Source: WRDS01 sp964492775
GTDB lineage: Bacteria; Actinomycetota; Coriobacteriia; Anaerosomatales; PHET01
DNA: 49,264 nt
Reading direction: 5' to 3'
Assembly (NCBI GenBank): GCA_964492775.1
Contig: CAZBLH010000012.1
Span: forward strand, 1-49,264
This document shows, one piece after another, positions 27,846-35,386 of the stretch. Positions within the stretch are counted from its first letter, which is position 1, and every line of letters begins with the position of its first letter. The notes beneath the pieces are model-generated. The model saw nothing but the letters and a program-made list of their open reading frames with translations, ran no database searches and was not told the DNA's origin. Made by a program: the position numbers and the translations under genes.

Positions 27846-29220
27846 GCTCACGGCGAGGATCACTCGCGCTGACTCTCGCTTCGCCTGGGTCGTCGCGGCC
27901 CTGTTCGCCGGTGGGCTCGCCGGGCTGCTTGCCGAGCGCCCGCTCACGGCTGTGGCGCTCGCGGTGGGCGTGGTGCTCATCGCCGGTGCGCTCTGGCGCA
28001 TCGAGATTGGGCTTCTCGCGCTGCTGCTGACCCTGCCGCTCGACGTCTATGGGCGCGTGATCACCTCGCCGGTAACGGTGACGGCATTCCACCTCGTCCT
28101 GCTCGTCGTGCTCGCTGCATGGTACCTGCGTCTGCTCACCGAGGGCCGAGAGTGGCTGAGGCCGTCCACGCTCGACATCAGCATGGGCGTGATCATCCTT
28201 GCGGCTTTCTGGTCGCTCCCGAACTCGCTCAATCAGGGTGCGACGGTCTTCTCGATTGTTCGGCTGATCGGCCTGTGGGCGTTCTGTCTCGTGTACACCA
28301 ACGGCATCCGAGACGCAGGACAGTTGCGTCGCGTCTGGACCGTATTCGGTTTGACCGGCTTGGTTATTGGTGCACTCGCCGTACTCCAGGCGGCGGTTCC
28401 CGGGTTGCAGTTCGGCCTCGTCACCGACGTGATGGCGGTCGGGGGCGGAATCGCGCTGCGCAGGCCGAGCGTGTTCTTCGACGACCCGAACTATCTTGGC
28501 GGGTTCCTGTCGATCTGTTCGGTGACCGCGCTCGCGCTGCTGATGCACGCGCGCAGCAAGAGGTGGGCGCTCGGCTGGAGTGCCGTGGCGGTCGCCAGCG
28601 GGCTCGGCCTGATCGTCACGTTCTCACGGAGCGCATGGGTGGGTGCCGCCGCGGGGCTGGTCGCTGCGGTCGTCATGGCGCCCCAGAGATGGCGCAAGCA
28701 CATGGTCGTGGCGGGGCTCGTGCTCGTCATCGCCGTGAGTGCCGCCGCCCCGTCGCAGGTGGTTTCGCGAGTGCGGTCCATCGGAGACGTGAATAGCGAC
28801 ACATCCATTGCCACGCGCTACTACATGCTCTTCTCGGCGGTGGACATCATCCAGGACTACTGGGTCTGGGGAACAGGGCTTACTGCGTTCGAGTATGCAT
28901 ATGTGAACTACCGCCTTCCCGGCACGCTCACCAGCGTGACGAAACCGCATCAGTTGCCGCTCGCGATGTGGGCGGAGATGGGCATCGCCGGGTTAGCCGC
29001 CGAGGTGACACTGGTGCTGATGCTAGTTCTGACGTACTGGCGGCGTCGGCCACAGGGGTGGACGCCGTGGGAAGCGGCTGCGCTTGCAGGAACAATCACC
29101 CTGCTTCCGCAGATCATGTTCCAGTACTATCTGTATTTCGAGTACTTGTGGTTGATGCTCGCGCTTGGCGTCGTGGCTACGCGGCTCGCGCGTGCTTCCG
29201 AGGAGGTTTCTGATGACTGA
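27835..29220 (+). CDS. O-antigen ligase/polymerase family protein (Wzy/WaaL-like)
   Basis: A 461-residue membrane protein with about 11-12 predicted spans, e.g. VAALFAGGLAGLLAE, LALLLTLPLDVYG and AFHLVLLVVLAAWYL. The long extracytoplasmic loop near residues 310-370 contains RYYMLFSAVDIIQDYWVWGTGLTAFEY and THP-like KPHQLPLAMWAEMG, the Wzy_C type signature of polymerases and ligases that join lipid-linked units. FDDPNYLGGFLS and FSRSAWVGAAAG are further family blocks. The GTG start at 27835 overlaps the upstream gene. Between flippase and chain-length protein functions, it is probably the polymerase. Confidence 0.86.
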   Translation: MLAELTARITRADSRFAWVVAALFAGGLAGLLAERPLTAVALAVGVVLIAGALWRIEIGLLALLLTLPLDVYGRVITSPVTVTAFHLVLLVVLAAWYLRLLTEGREWLRPSTLDISMGVIILAAFWSLPNSLNQGATVFSIVRLIGLWAFCLVYTNGIRDAGQLRRVWTVFGLTGLVIGALAVLQAAVPGLQFGLVTDVMAVGGGIALRRPSVFFDDPNYLGGFLSICSVTALALLMHARSKRWALGWSAVAVASGLGLIVTFSRSAWVGAAAGLVAAVVMAPQRWRKHMVVAGLVLVIAVSAAAPSQVVSRVRSIGDVNSDTSIATRYYMLFSAVDIIQDYWVWGTGLTAFEYAYVNYRLPGTLTSVTKPHQLPLAMWAEMGIAGLAAEVTLVLMLVLTYWRRRPQGWTPWEAAALAGTITLLPQIMFQYYLYFEYLWLMLALGVVATRLARASEEVSDD

Positions 29221-29959
29221 CAATGCCGGGACACTGAGCGCCGCTTTGAAGGCACTGCGCCGGCAATGGTGGATTGTTGCCCTGGCGGTGGTCGTGGCGT
29301 GCGCTGTGGCCTACTTCACCACGGGCGATCAGCCCGACGTGTACGTCGGCAAGGCGACCGTCACGCTCGATCTCAACATCGTACGGTACCCGAAGATGGC
29401 TACCGTTGACGACCTGGTTCGGCGCGCCTCAAACGAAGAGGTTGTCCTGGCAGTCGCTTCGGCGACCGGCCTCGACCCCGAGCAGGTCGCCGGAAAGCTG
29501 CGCGCGACCGGCATGGGCAACCCGCAGAGCAGTGTCGATGTCACCTTCGAGCATGCGGATGCGGATATCGCTAAGAAGGCGGCGGATGCAGCGGCGACCG
29601 AGCTCTACGAGTACGCGGCCTCCCGCGCTGAACCGCTTGTCGGATCGCTGCGCCAGCAAGTCAAGCTCTCCGAGGAGCTTCTGGCTCGCCTGGAGGCCCA
29701 GAAAGCGGGTATGAGTGCTTGGGAGCAGACGGACATCGACCTCCGAATCTACCAACTCAAGCGCGACATCCTGACTCTAGGCAACCAGATCAGGGCCTAC
29801 GACGCCTGGAGCTACTCGGGAGAAGCCACGGTATTGCTGAAACTCGGGGGCGGAGCTCGTGTGCGCAATCTCGTCGGTGGTGCGGTCGCTGGACTGTTTC
29901 TCGGGCTCTTGGTCGCCGCGGCGCGTGAGTCGTTCCTTCGCAGGGGCGCCGCGGCCTGA
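29213..29959 (+). CDS. Wzz-like polysaccharide chain-length / co-polymerase protein
   Basis: A 248-residue protein with two membrane spans, near residues 20-38 (WWIVALAVVVACAVAYF) and 220-240 (LVGGAVAGLFLGLLVAA). Between them lies a 180-residue extracytoplasmic part rich in heptad-like helices (VGSLRQQVKLSEELLARLEAQ), the layout of Wzz/Wzc-type co-polymerases. There is no fused tyrosine kinase and no Walker motif. I chose the ATG at 29213 because GAGGAGG precedes it; the frame is open upstream to 29165. It overlaps the Wzy-like gene by eight bases and ends the polysaccharide region. Confidence 0.8.
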   Translation: MTDNAGTLSAALKALRRQWWIVALAVVVACAVAYFTTGDQPDVYVGKATVTLDLNIVRYPKMATVDDLVRRASNEEVVLAVASATGLDPEQVAGKLRATGMGNPQSSVDVTFEHADADIAKKAADAAATELYEYAASRAEPLVGSLRQQVKLSEELLARLEAQKAGMSAWEQTDIDLRIYQLKRDILTLGNQIRAYDAWSYSGEATVLLKLGGGARVRNLVGGAVAGLFLGLLVAAARESFLRRGAAA

Positions 29960-29977
29960 TCGGAATGGAGGCGCGTC

Positions 29978-30790
29978 GTGTCCGATGACTTCGTGCTAAG
30001 CGTACCCTCCCAGCTTTCCTCGGCGCCGCCTGTCGAGGTGGCGATCGTGCTCGGCTCCGGGCTTGCAGGACTTGCCGAGCGGATCGAGTCCCCTGTGATT
30101 CTGCCGTACGACACGATCGACTCGTATCCGAGTTCAGCCTCGACCGTCGTTGGTCACGCCGGACGGCTGGTCATCGGAGAGCTTGCGGGCAAGCGGGTGG
30201 CCTGCTTCGACGGGCGCCTGCATCGCTACCAGGGCGTGAGCGCCCGTGACTCGGCGTGGACGGCGCGTCTGTCGGCGGCGATAGGAGCGGAGGTGCTGAT
30301 CGTCACCAATGCCGCAGGCGGCATCTCGACGGACTACTCGCCGGGCGACATCGTGCTGCTGTCGGACCAGGTCAATCTCACGGGCGACAGCCCGCTGGTG
30401 GGCTGGCCCGGGCCTGAGGGCGGCACGCCATTCGTGCCCATGCGTGACGCATTCGATCCCGAGCTGCGCACGGTGGCGCAGCTCGCGGCGCAGGACGCAG
30501 GGGTCGCGGTGCGTGATCAGGGTGTGTACTTCGGGCTTCTCGGCCCGGCGTACGAAACGCCTGCCGAGGTCGAGATGCTCCGGCGACTGGGTGCCGATCT
30601 CGTGGGCATGTCGACGGTGCCTGAGGTGATTGCAGCGCGCGCACTCGAACTCCGTGTGCTGGGGTTCTCGCTGGTGACCAACGTCGCGGCTGGAGCGCAT
30701 CTCTCCCACGAGGAAGTGCTCGAGGCGGGGCGCAACGCTGCGGACGACCTGCAGCGCCTCATGCTTGCTATACTCTCTCGGCTGCCGTGA
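29978..30790 (+). CDS. Purine-nucleoside phosphorylase, 6-oxopurine type
   Basis: Phosphorolysis of inosine or guanosine to the base and ribose 1-phosphate in the cytoplasm. The 270-residue length fits the trimeric class. Motifs: VAIVLGSGLAGLAERI (phosphate loop), VGHAGRLVIGEL, FDGRLHRYQG, VTNAAGGIS, GPAYETPAEVEM with the purine-binding Glu, MSTVPEVIAA and FSLVTNVAAG. Asn in VTN, where methylthioadenosine phosphorylases have Asp, indicates 6-oxopurine preference. The GTG start follows GGAGG. It is the first gene of a salvage set with ahcY and mtnA; a promoter for ahcY lies inside its 3' end. Confidence 0.93.
   Translation: MSDDFVLSVPSQLSSAPPVEVAIVLGSGLAGLAERIESPVILPYDTIDSYPSSASTVVGHAGRLVIGELAGKRVACFDGRLHRYQGVSARDSAWTARLSAAIGAEVLIVTNAAGGISTDYSPGDIVLLSDQVNLTGDSPLVGWPGPEGGTPFVPMRDAFDPELRTVAQLAAQDAGVAVRDQGVYFGLLGPAYETPAEVEMLRRLGADLVGMSTVPEVIAARALELRVLGFSLVTNVAAGAHLSHEEVLEAGRNAADDLQRLMLAILSRLP
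30766..30774 (+). promoter_or_regulatory. Extended -10 for ahcY-mtnA inside the end of the phosphorylase gene
   Basis: TGCTATACT matches an extended -10 (TGn-TATACT). The predicted start near 30781 leaves a leader of about 63 bases with AAGGAG before the ahcY ATG. The leader is too short for a SAH riboswitch and lacks its conserved core. Confidence 0.45.
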
Positions 30791-30843
30791 CCTCATCGGG
30801 ACCCGGTGTGTCGACACGGCCTATCGATCTAAGGAGCGATTTC

Positions 30844-32103
30844 ATGGAATACCACGTCAAAGATGCCGCGCTCGCCGACGAGGGCAAGGCTCGGATCGAG
30901 TGGGCCGACAGGGACATGCCGGTTCTGGCCTCGATCCGCAAGCGCTTTGAGGCCGAGAAGCCGCTTGAGGGCGTGCGTATCTCGGCATGCCTGCACGTCA
31001 CTACCGAGACCGCGAACCTGATGCGCACGCTGGCAGCCGGCGGAGCGGACGTGGTGCTGTGCGCCTCGAACCCGCTTTCGACCCAGGACGACGTCGCCGC
31101 CGCGCTCGTCTCCCACTACGGGATTCGCACCTACGCGCTCAAGGGCGAGGACACCGATACCTACTACGCGCACATCGACGCCGCCATCGACCACCGGCCG
31201 CACATCACCATGGACGACGGAGCCGACGTTGTGGGCCGCATCCATTCCGAGCGCCGCGACGTGCTCGACGGCATCATCGGCGGGACCGAAGAGACTACGA
31301 CCGGCGTGATCCGCCTGGCCGCGATGGCCGAGGACGGCGCGCTCGAGTACCCGATCGTCGCGGTCAACGAGGCGAAGACCAAGCACCTGTTCGACAACCG
31401 CTACGGCACCGGCCAGTCCACCCTCGACGGCATCATCCGCGCCACCAACCGGCTGCTCGCTGGCCGCACTCTCGTGGTCTCGGGGTACGGCTGGTGCGGG
31501 CGCGGCATCGCCATGCGGGCGAGCGGGATGGGAGCCAGCGTCGTGGTGTGCGAGGTCGACCCGCTCAAGGCGCTCGAGGCCGTCATGGACGGCTACCGAG
31601 TCATGCCTGCTGTGGAGGCTGCTGCCATCTGTGACGTGTGGGTCACCGTCACCGGCGACATCAACGTCATCGACTCCGGTGCCTATGCGGCCATGAAGGA
31701 CGGCGCGATCATCTGCAACTCGGGTCACTTCAACGCCGAGATCAACATTCCCGCGCTGCACGAAGCGGCCACTTCCGTTCGAGAGGTGCGGCCCCTCGTC
31801 GAGGAGTTCACGCTCGCTGACGGTCGGGTCATCTACCTGCTGGCGAATGGGCGGCTGGTCAACCTCGCATGTGCCGAGGGTCACCCCGCCAACGTCATGG
31901 ACATGAGCTTCGCGAACCAGGCGCTGTGCGCCGAGTTCATGGTGAACCAGGCGAGCGAGCTTGAGCCGGGCGTCTACGACGTTCCCGAGGAGATTGACGC
32001 GTCCATCGCTGCGCTGAAGCTCACATCGATGGGTGTCGAGATCGATGAGCTCACCGAGGAGCAGCAGATCTACCTTTCGAGTTGGCAGTCGGGCACCGTC
32101 TAG
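30844..32103 (+). CDS. ahcY: S-adenosylhomocysteinase
   Basis: Hydrolyses S-adenosylhomocysteine reversibly to adenosine and homocysteine, clearing the product of methyl transfer. The 419-residue protein shows SACLHVTTETANLMRTL near residue 40, CASNPLSTQDDVAAAL, the NAD-binding GYGWCGRGIAMRASGMGA near 218, and VTVTGDINVI with NSGHFNAEINI. It ends with the dimerisation tail ELTEEQQIYLSSW. I place the start at ATG 30844 behind the ribosome site AAGGAG; the open frame extends upstream to 30787 but without conserved sequence. mtnA follows 15 bases later. Confidence 0.96.
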   Translation: MEYHVKDAALADEGKARIEWADRDMPVLASIRKRFEAEKPLEGVRISACLHVTTETANLMRTLAAGGADVVLCASNPLSTQDDVAAALVSHYGIRTYALKGEDTDTYYAHIDAAIDHRPHITMDDGADVVGRIHSERRDVLDGIIGGTEETTTGVIRLAAMAEDGALEYPIVAVNEAKTKHLFDNRYGTGQSTLDGIIRATNRLLAGRTLVVSGYGWCGRGIAMRASGMGASVVVCEVDPLKALEAVMDGYRVMPAVEAAAICDVWVTVTGDINVIDSGAYAAMKDGAIICNSGHFNAEINIPALHEAATSVREVRPLVEEFTLADGRVIYLLANGRLVNLACAEGHPANVMDMSFANQALCAEFMVNQASELEPGVYDVPEEIDASIAALKLTSMGVEIDELTEEQQIYLSSWQSGTV

Positions 32104-32118
32104 GCTGAAGGACAACAC

Positions 32119-33405
32119 ATGCCGGTAGAGAACATTCCGCGCACAATTTGGTGGGCTGAGGGCAAGGTCTATCTGATCGACCAGACGAGGTTGCCGCTGC
32201 AGGGTGACATCCTCGCCTGCAACACGTACGAGGGCGTTTGCCTCGCGATCAGGACGCTCGCGGTGCGAGGCGCGCCGGCCCTCGGCGTTGCGGCGGCCCT
32301 GGCGCTCGCGCTCTGGTCGGAGACTGAAGGCGCTGAGATCGAGGACACCGACACGTACTTGGCGAGGATGGCTGAGGTGGCTGCCGAGGTCACGGCGACT
32401 CGGCCGACGGCGGTGAACCTCTTCTGGGGCGCTCGGCGCGTCATGGCACTTGCCGAGAGCAACTCCGGGCTTGCTCTGGAGGAGCTTCGCGCGCTTGTGC
32501 TCAAAGAGGCGCTCGACATGCTTGAGGAGGACGAGGCGCGCAACCGCGCCCTTGGCGCGCACGGGGCGGAGCTGCTCGGCGAGGGCAGCAAGGTTCTCAC
32601 GCACTGCAACGCAGGCTCGCTCGCGACCGCGTTCTTCGGCACGGCGCTCGGCGTTGTGTTCGCCGCGCATGAGCGGGGCAAGATCGAGCATGTGTGGGTT
32701 GACGAGACTCGCCCGGTGAACCAGGGCGGGCGTCTCACGGCGTGGGAGCTGCGGATGGCAGGTGTGCCGTTCGCGCTCATCACCGACAGCATGGCCGCCT
32801 CGGTCATGCGTAATGGCTGGGTTGACGCCGTGATCGTCGGCGCGGACCGTATCGCCGCGAACGGCGATACCGCCAATAAGATCGGAACTTACGGGCTGGC
32901 CGTGCTCGCTCGCGAGCACGGTGTCCCGTTCTACGTCGCAGCTCCGTCCTCGACGGTCGACCGCACGTTGGTCTCCGGTCGCGACATCGAGATCGAGGAG
33001 CGCGACCCGCGTGAGGTCGAGGGCTTCACGGCGACCGGTACGTTCGAGCCCGACAGCCCCGAGGCTGCCCGCGCCTTCGACGCGATCACGAAGAATGGTC
33101 CGTACGAGTTGCCGCTCACCAAGGGCGGCGCGATGGTGATCGACCGCAAGGGAGGCGCGTACACCTTCGACGGTTGGTTCAGGATGACCCCGCCGGGGGT
33201 CACCGTGTACAACCCGGCATTCGACGTCACCCCCGCCGAGTACATCACGGCGATCATCACTGAGCGTGGCGTGGTTCGCCCGGAGCCTGACTACACGACG
33301 GCATTGGCCGAAGCCTGCGCAGGCTGTGGTGCGATCGATGAGATAGGCGGGGACATCGCCTCATCATCGTCTGACGCCACGGCGCCGGTCGACGGCTCCG
33401 TCTAA
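32119..33405 (+). CDS. mtnA: S-methyl-5-thioribose-1-phosphate isomerase MtnA with an internal insertion
   Basis: Isomerises methylthioribose-1-phosphate to methylthioribulose-1-phosphate in methionine salvage. RTLAVRGAPALGVAAA (residues 46-60), THCNAGSLAT with catalytic Cys163, VDETRPVNQGGRLTAWE and VIVGADRIAANGD (Asp242) are all intact. The usual length is about 345 residues; this protein has 428. The extra length lies mostly between EERDPREVEGF (to about 303) and PPGVTVYNPAFDVTP (from about 358), a place where the two blocks normally lie close together. A C-terminal tail with CAGCG and a Ser/Asp-rich end is also additional. Whether the insertion alters substrate range is unknown. It follows ahcY by 15 bases. 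Confidence 0.92.
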   Translation: MPVENIPRTIWWAEGKVYLIDQTRLPLQGDILACNTYEGVCLAIRTLAVRGAPALGVAAALALALWSETEGAEIEDTDTYLARMAEVAAEVTATRPTAVNLFWGARRVMALAESNSGLALEELRALVLKEALDMLEEDEARNRALGAHGAELLGEGSKVLTHCNAGSLATAFFGTALGVVFAAHERGKIEHVWVDETRPVNQGGRLTAWELRMAGVPFALITDSMAASVMRNGWVDAVIVGADRIAANGDTANKIGTYGLAVLAREHGVPFYVAAPSSTVDRTLVSGRDIEIEERDPREVEGFTATGTFEPDSPEAARAFDAITKNGPYELPLTKGGAMVIDRKGGAYTFDGWFRMTPPGVTVYNPAFDVTPAEYITAIITERGVVRPEPDYTTALAEACAGCGAIDEIGGDIASSSSDATAPVDGSV

Positions 33406-33426
33406 GACTCGATCGCGAGCTGCCCT

Positions 33427-34326
33427 ATGCAGACGATCCTCGGCTTTGTAGCCATCGTTTGCGCAGGCGCCGCTCTGCGTGCTCTTCGTCTCGTACGCCG
33501 AGAAGACGCCCGGGCTCTCAACGCGGCAATCGTCTACGTGGGGCTTCCCGCATTCGTGTTCGGCGCGGTGCATGGGGCTTCGCTGACAGCCAGCGCGCTC
33601 AGCGTGATCGCGCTGGCGTGGACCGTGTTCGCGGTCTTGTTCGGACTCGCCCTTATCGCCGCGAGGCTGATGCGCTTGCCAGGGCCTCGCGCCGGCGGGT
33701 TTGTGCTCGCATCGTCGCTCGGCAACACCGGATTCATCGGCTACCCGATGGCGTCGAGCCTGCTCGGCGGTGCTGCTGTTCCGTTTGCAGTGTTCTACGA
33801 CGTCTTCGGGACCGTTCTGCAGCTCGTGTGCGTGGGGATTCCGTCGGCTCGCCGCTTCGCTGGCTCGCAGCGGAGTGGGATGCTGGCTACGCTGCGGGAG
33901 CTCGCGGCGTTTCCGGCACTCGGCGCCGCGATTCTTGCCCTTCTCCTGAGAGACGTCGCCGTTCCGGTTTCGGTAAGCGAATGGCTAGACACTGTCGCTA
34001 GCATGGTCGCGCCGCTCATCATGTTGTCGGTCGGAATCTCGCTCAGGCCGCGCGCGATCGCCAGGTACGCCCGCGAGCTGGGGGTACTGTGCGTGGCGCG
34101 GTTGCTCGCGGGCCCTGGACTCATTGTGCTCGCCGACCGGGTGTGGAGCCTGCCTCCGGCTGCCTACGACACGGCGCTTCTGCAGGCAGGTATGCCGACT
34201 ATGATGCTCACGCTCGCGGTGGGGGAGCGGCTTGGGCTCGACGACGACTTCATAGCTTCGGCGGTCTTCGTGACGACGGTGACATCGGCTGTCACCATCC
34301 CGCTTGTTCAGGCGATTGTCGGCTGA
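33427..34326 (+). CDS. AEC (auxin efflux carrier) family transporter
   Basis: A 299-residue membrane protein with about nine or ten hydrophobic segments (FVAIVCAGAALRALR, VIALAWTVFAVLFGLALIA, FPALGAAILALLLRD). Typical family features are YVGLPAFVFGAV near residue 38, ASSLGNTGFIGYPMASSL near 97 (the AEC N-G/P region) and a repeated C-terminal half ending QAGMPTMMLTLAVGERLGLD and FVTTVTSAVTIPLV. AEC proteins move small organic anions or amino-acid derivatives; the substrate cannot be told. It is 21 bases after mtnA and may be co-transcribed. Confidence 0.88.
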   Translation: MQTILGFVAIVCAGAALRALRLVRREDARALNAAIVYVGLPAFVFGAVHGASLTASALSVIALAWTVFAVLFGLALIAARLMRLPGPRAGGFVLASSLGNTGFIGYPMASSLLGGAAVPFAVFYDVFGTVLQLVCVGIPSARRFAGSQRSGMLATLRELAAFPALGAAILALLLRDVAVPVSVSEWLDTVASMVAPLIMLSVGISLRPRAIARYARELGVLCVARLLAGPGLIVLADRVWSLPPAAYDTALLQAGMPTMMLTLAVGERLGLDDDFIASAVFVTTVTSAVTIPLVQAIVG

Positions 34327-34359
34327 AGACCCCGCCGCTCAGGGGGGTTCGTATCGCCG

Positions 34360-35034
34360 GTGGGACTGCTCGACACGATCGCAGAGATTCTCTCGCCGAC
34401 TCGTTGTGCCGGGTGCGAACTGCCCGGGGTGTTGCTGTGCTCGCGTTGTACGGAGTCGGCGCGGCGGTTCGCGGATGAGGAATCATGTCCCAAGTGCGGT
34501 ACGCCCTTCGGAGCGATCGTGTGCACCGAATGCTGGGAGCGGGAGTTCGCATTCGAGGCAACTCTTGTGACCGGCGAGCTTGCGCCACCGCTCTCGAGGG
34601 CCATCGTGCTGCACAAAGACTCGGGGGAGCGCCGATTGGGAGCCGCGCTGGGGACACTGCTGGGGGAGCAGGTGCGCGCTGCGTGGGGGCCGTGGCCCTC
34701 GGTCGTCACCTGGATACCGCCCACGCCCGAGGCCCTTGCGCGCCGAGGCTTCGACCACGGGCGTTCGCTGGCTGAACCCTGCGCGGCCGCTATCGGGGTG
34801 GACGTTGCACCGCTCTTCCAGCGCCGGGAGGCGAAGGACCAGCGCGCGCTCGGTCGTGCGGAGCGTGCGGCGAATGCCGCCGAGACGTTCGAGGTGATCG
34901 GCGAGGTGCCGCCTCGCGTGATCATCGTCGATGACGTGCTCACCACTGGCGCGACGTTGGACGCGGCCGCGTCCGCACTCCTGGACGGCGGCGCACAGGC
35001 CATTCGGGCTGCGGTTGTCGCGCGCGCGTGGTGA
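34360..35034 (+). CDS. comFC: ComF-family phosphoribosyltransferase-like protein
   Basis: A 224-residue protein with an N-terminal zinc-ribbon part (CAGC, CSRC, CPKCG, CTEC within the first 65 residues) and a C-terminal phosphoribosyltransferase fold with the PRPP loop VIIVDDVLTTGATLDAA near residue 187. WIPPTPEALARRGFDHGRSLA is the ComFC signature. ComFC supports natural transformation in bacteria that take up DNA and is often next to the hibernation factor gene hpf and secA. Here the same three genes are present but spread out by a structured intergenic region and an ABC transporter. Start GTG at 34360; the stop is followed by 352 bases without a gene. Confidence 0.92.
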   Translation: MGLLDTIAEILSPTRCAGCELPGVLLCSRCTESARRFADEESCPKCGTPFGAIVCTECWEREFAFEATLVTGELAPPLSRAIVLHKDSGERRLGAALGTLLGEQVRAAWGPWPSVVTWIPPTPEALARRGFDHGRSLAEPCAAAIGVDVAPLFQRREAKDQRALGRAERAANAAETFEVIGEVPPRVIIVDDVLTTGATLDAAASALLDGGAQAIRAAVVARAW

Positions 35035-35116
35035 GCATCGGCAGTTGCGGCATCGAGGAACACGCTGGTGCACGTGAGCCATAGCCCTCGCTAGCAGGGG
35101 CTCTCGGCACGCCCTC

Positions 35117-35125
35117 TGCTAGAAT
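35117..35125 (+). promoter_or_regulatory. Extended -10 at the head of the comF-downstream RNA
   Basis: TGCTAGAAT, identical to the elements before the amidase and secA. Predicted transcription start near 35132. The bases 35035-35116 before it hold no recognised element. No -35 match at 17 bases. Confidence 0.5.
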
Positions 35126-35130
35126 CAGCT

Positions 35131-35345
35131 CGCTTCCGTTCGGGTCTGTGGTTGCGGGTGCGCAAGCGCCCTAGTCCAAGGTAGATGCGGCCGAAAGGAT
35201 CCACGTAAACGCGTGCGCCTTGATGCGGCGCGTGAGCATGGCGCGTCTTAGGGGTAAGTCGTACCGCCCGAAAGGGCGAGAGGGCCAGTAGTGAGATGAC
35301 ATCAAGCGACCGCTCCAGTATGCGAGTGTGGGGTCAAAGACCAGG
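35131..35345 (+). ncRNA. Candidate structured RNA between comF and the amino-acid transporter; possible raiA motif
   Basis: This gene-free stretch follows a TGCTAGAAT promoter and is rich in hairpins. Seen are GGGTGC-GCAA-GCGCCC (35156-35171, GNRA loop); CGTGCGCC (35212-35219) with GGCGCGTG (35227-35234), partly by GU pairs; CGCCC-GAAA-GGGCG (35265-35278); and GGTC-AAA-GACC (35332-35342). CTCGC (35129-35133) can pair with GCGAG (35322-35326) to close the whole element. Purine-rich single strands such as AGTCCAAGGTAGATG and AGGGGTAAGTC lie between. The raiA motif RNA of Bacillota and Actinomycetota is known near hpf/raiA and comFC, so it is the first candidate. I cannot confirm its consensus from memory. 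An SRP, RNase P, tmRNA or T-box assignment did not fit. Boundaries are approximate. Confidence 0.5.
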
Positions 35346-35386
35346 TCAGCCGGACGGAAGCACCGCTGTATCGTCAGGAGGGGCAG

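Noticed and set aside
30791..30843. Possible SAH riboswitch before ahcY
   Set aside because: The leader is only about 60 bases, and the conserved SAH-aptamer core is not present.
30829..32919. Antisense open frame of 696 codons opposite ahcY and mtnA
   Set aside because: Same cause: conserved sense genes with G or C at third positions leave few antisense stops. The composition (many His, Arg, Asp, Val) is typical of such shadows.
35340..35375. Resemblance to the SRP RNA apical loop (ACCAGGTCAG...GGAAGCA)
   Set aside because: The conserved GGAAGG/AGCAG asymmetric loop is not reproduced and no flanking helix could be formed; it also runs into the ribosome site of the next gene.
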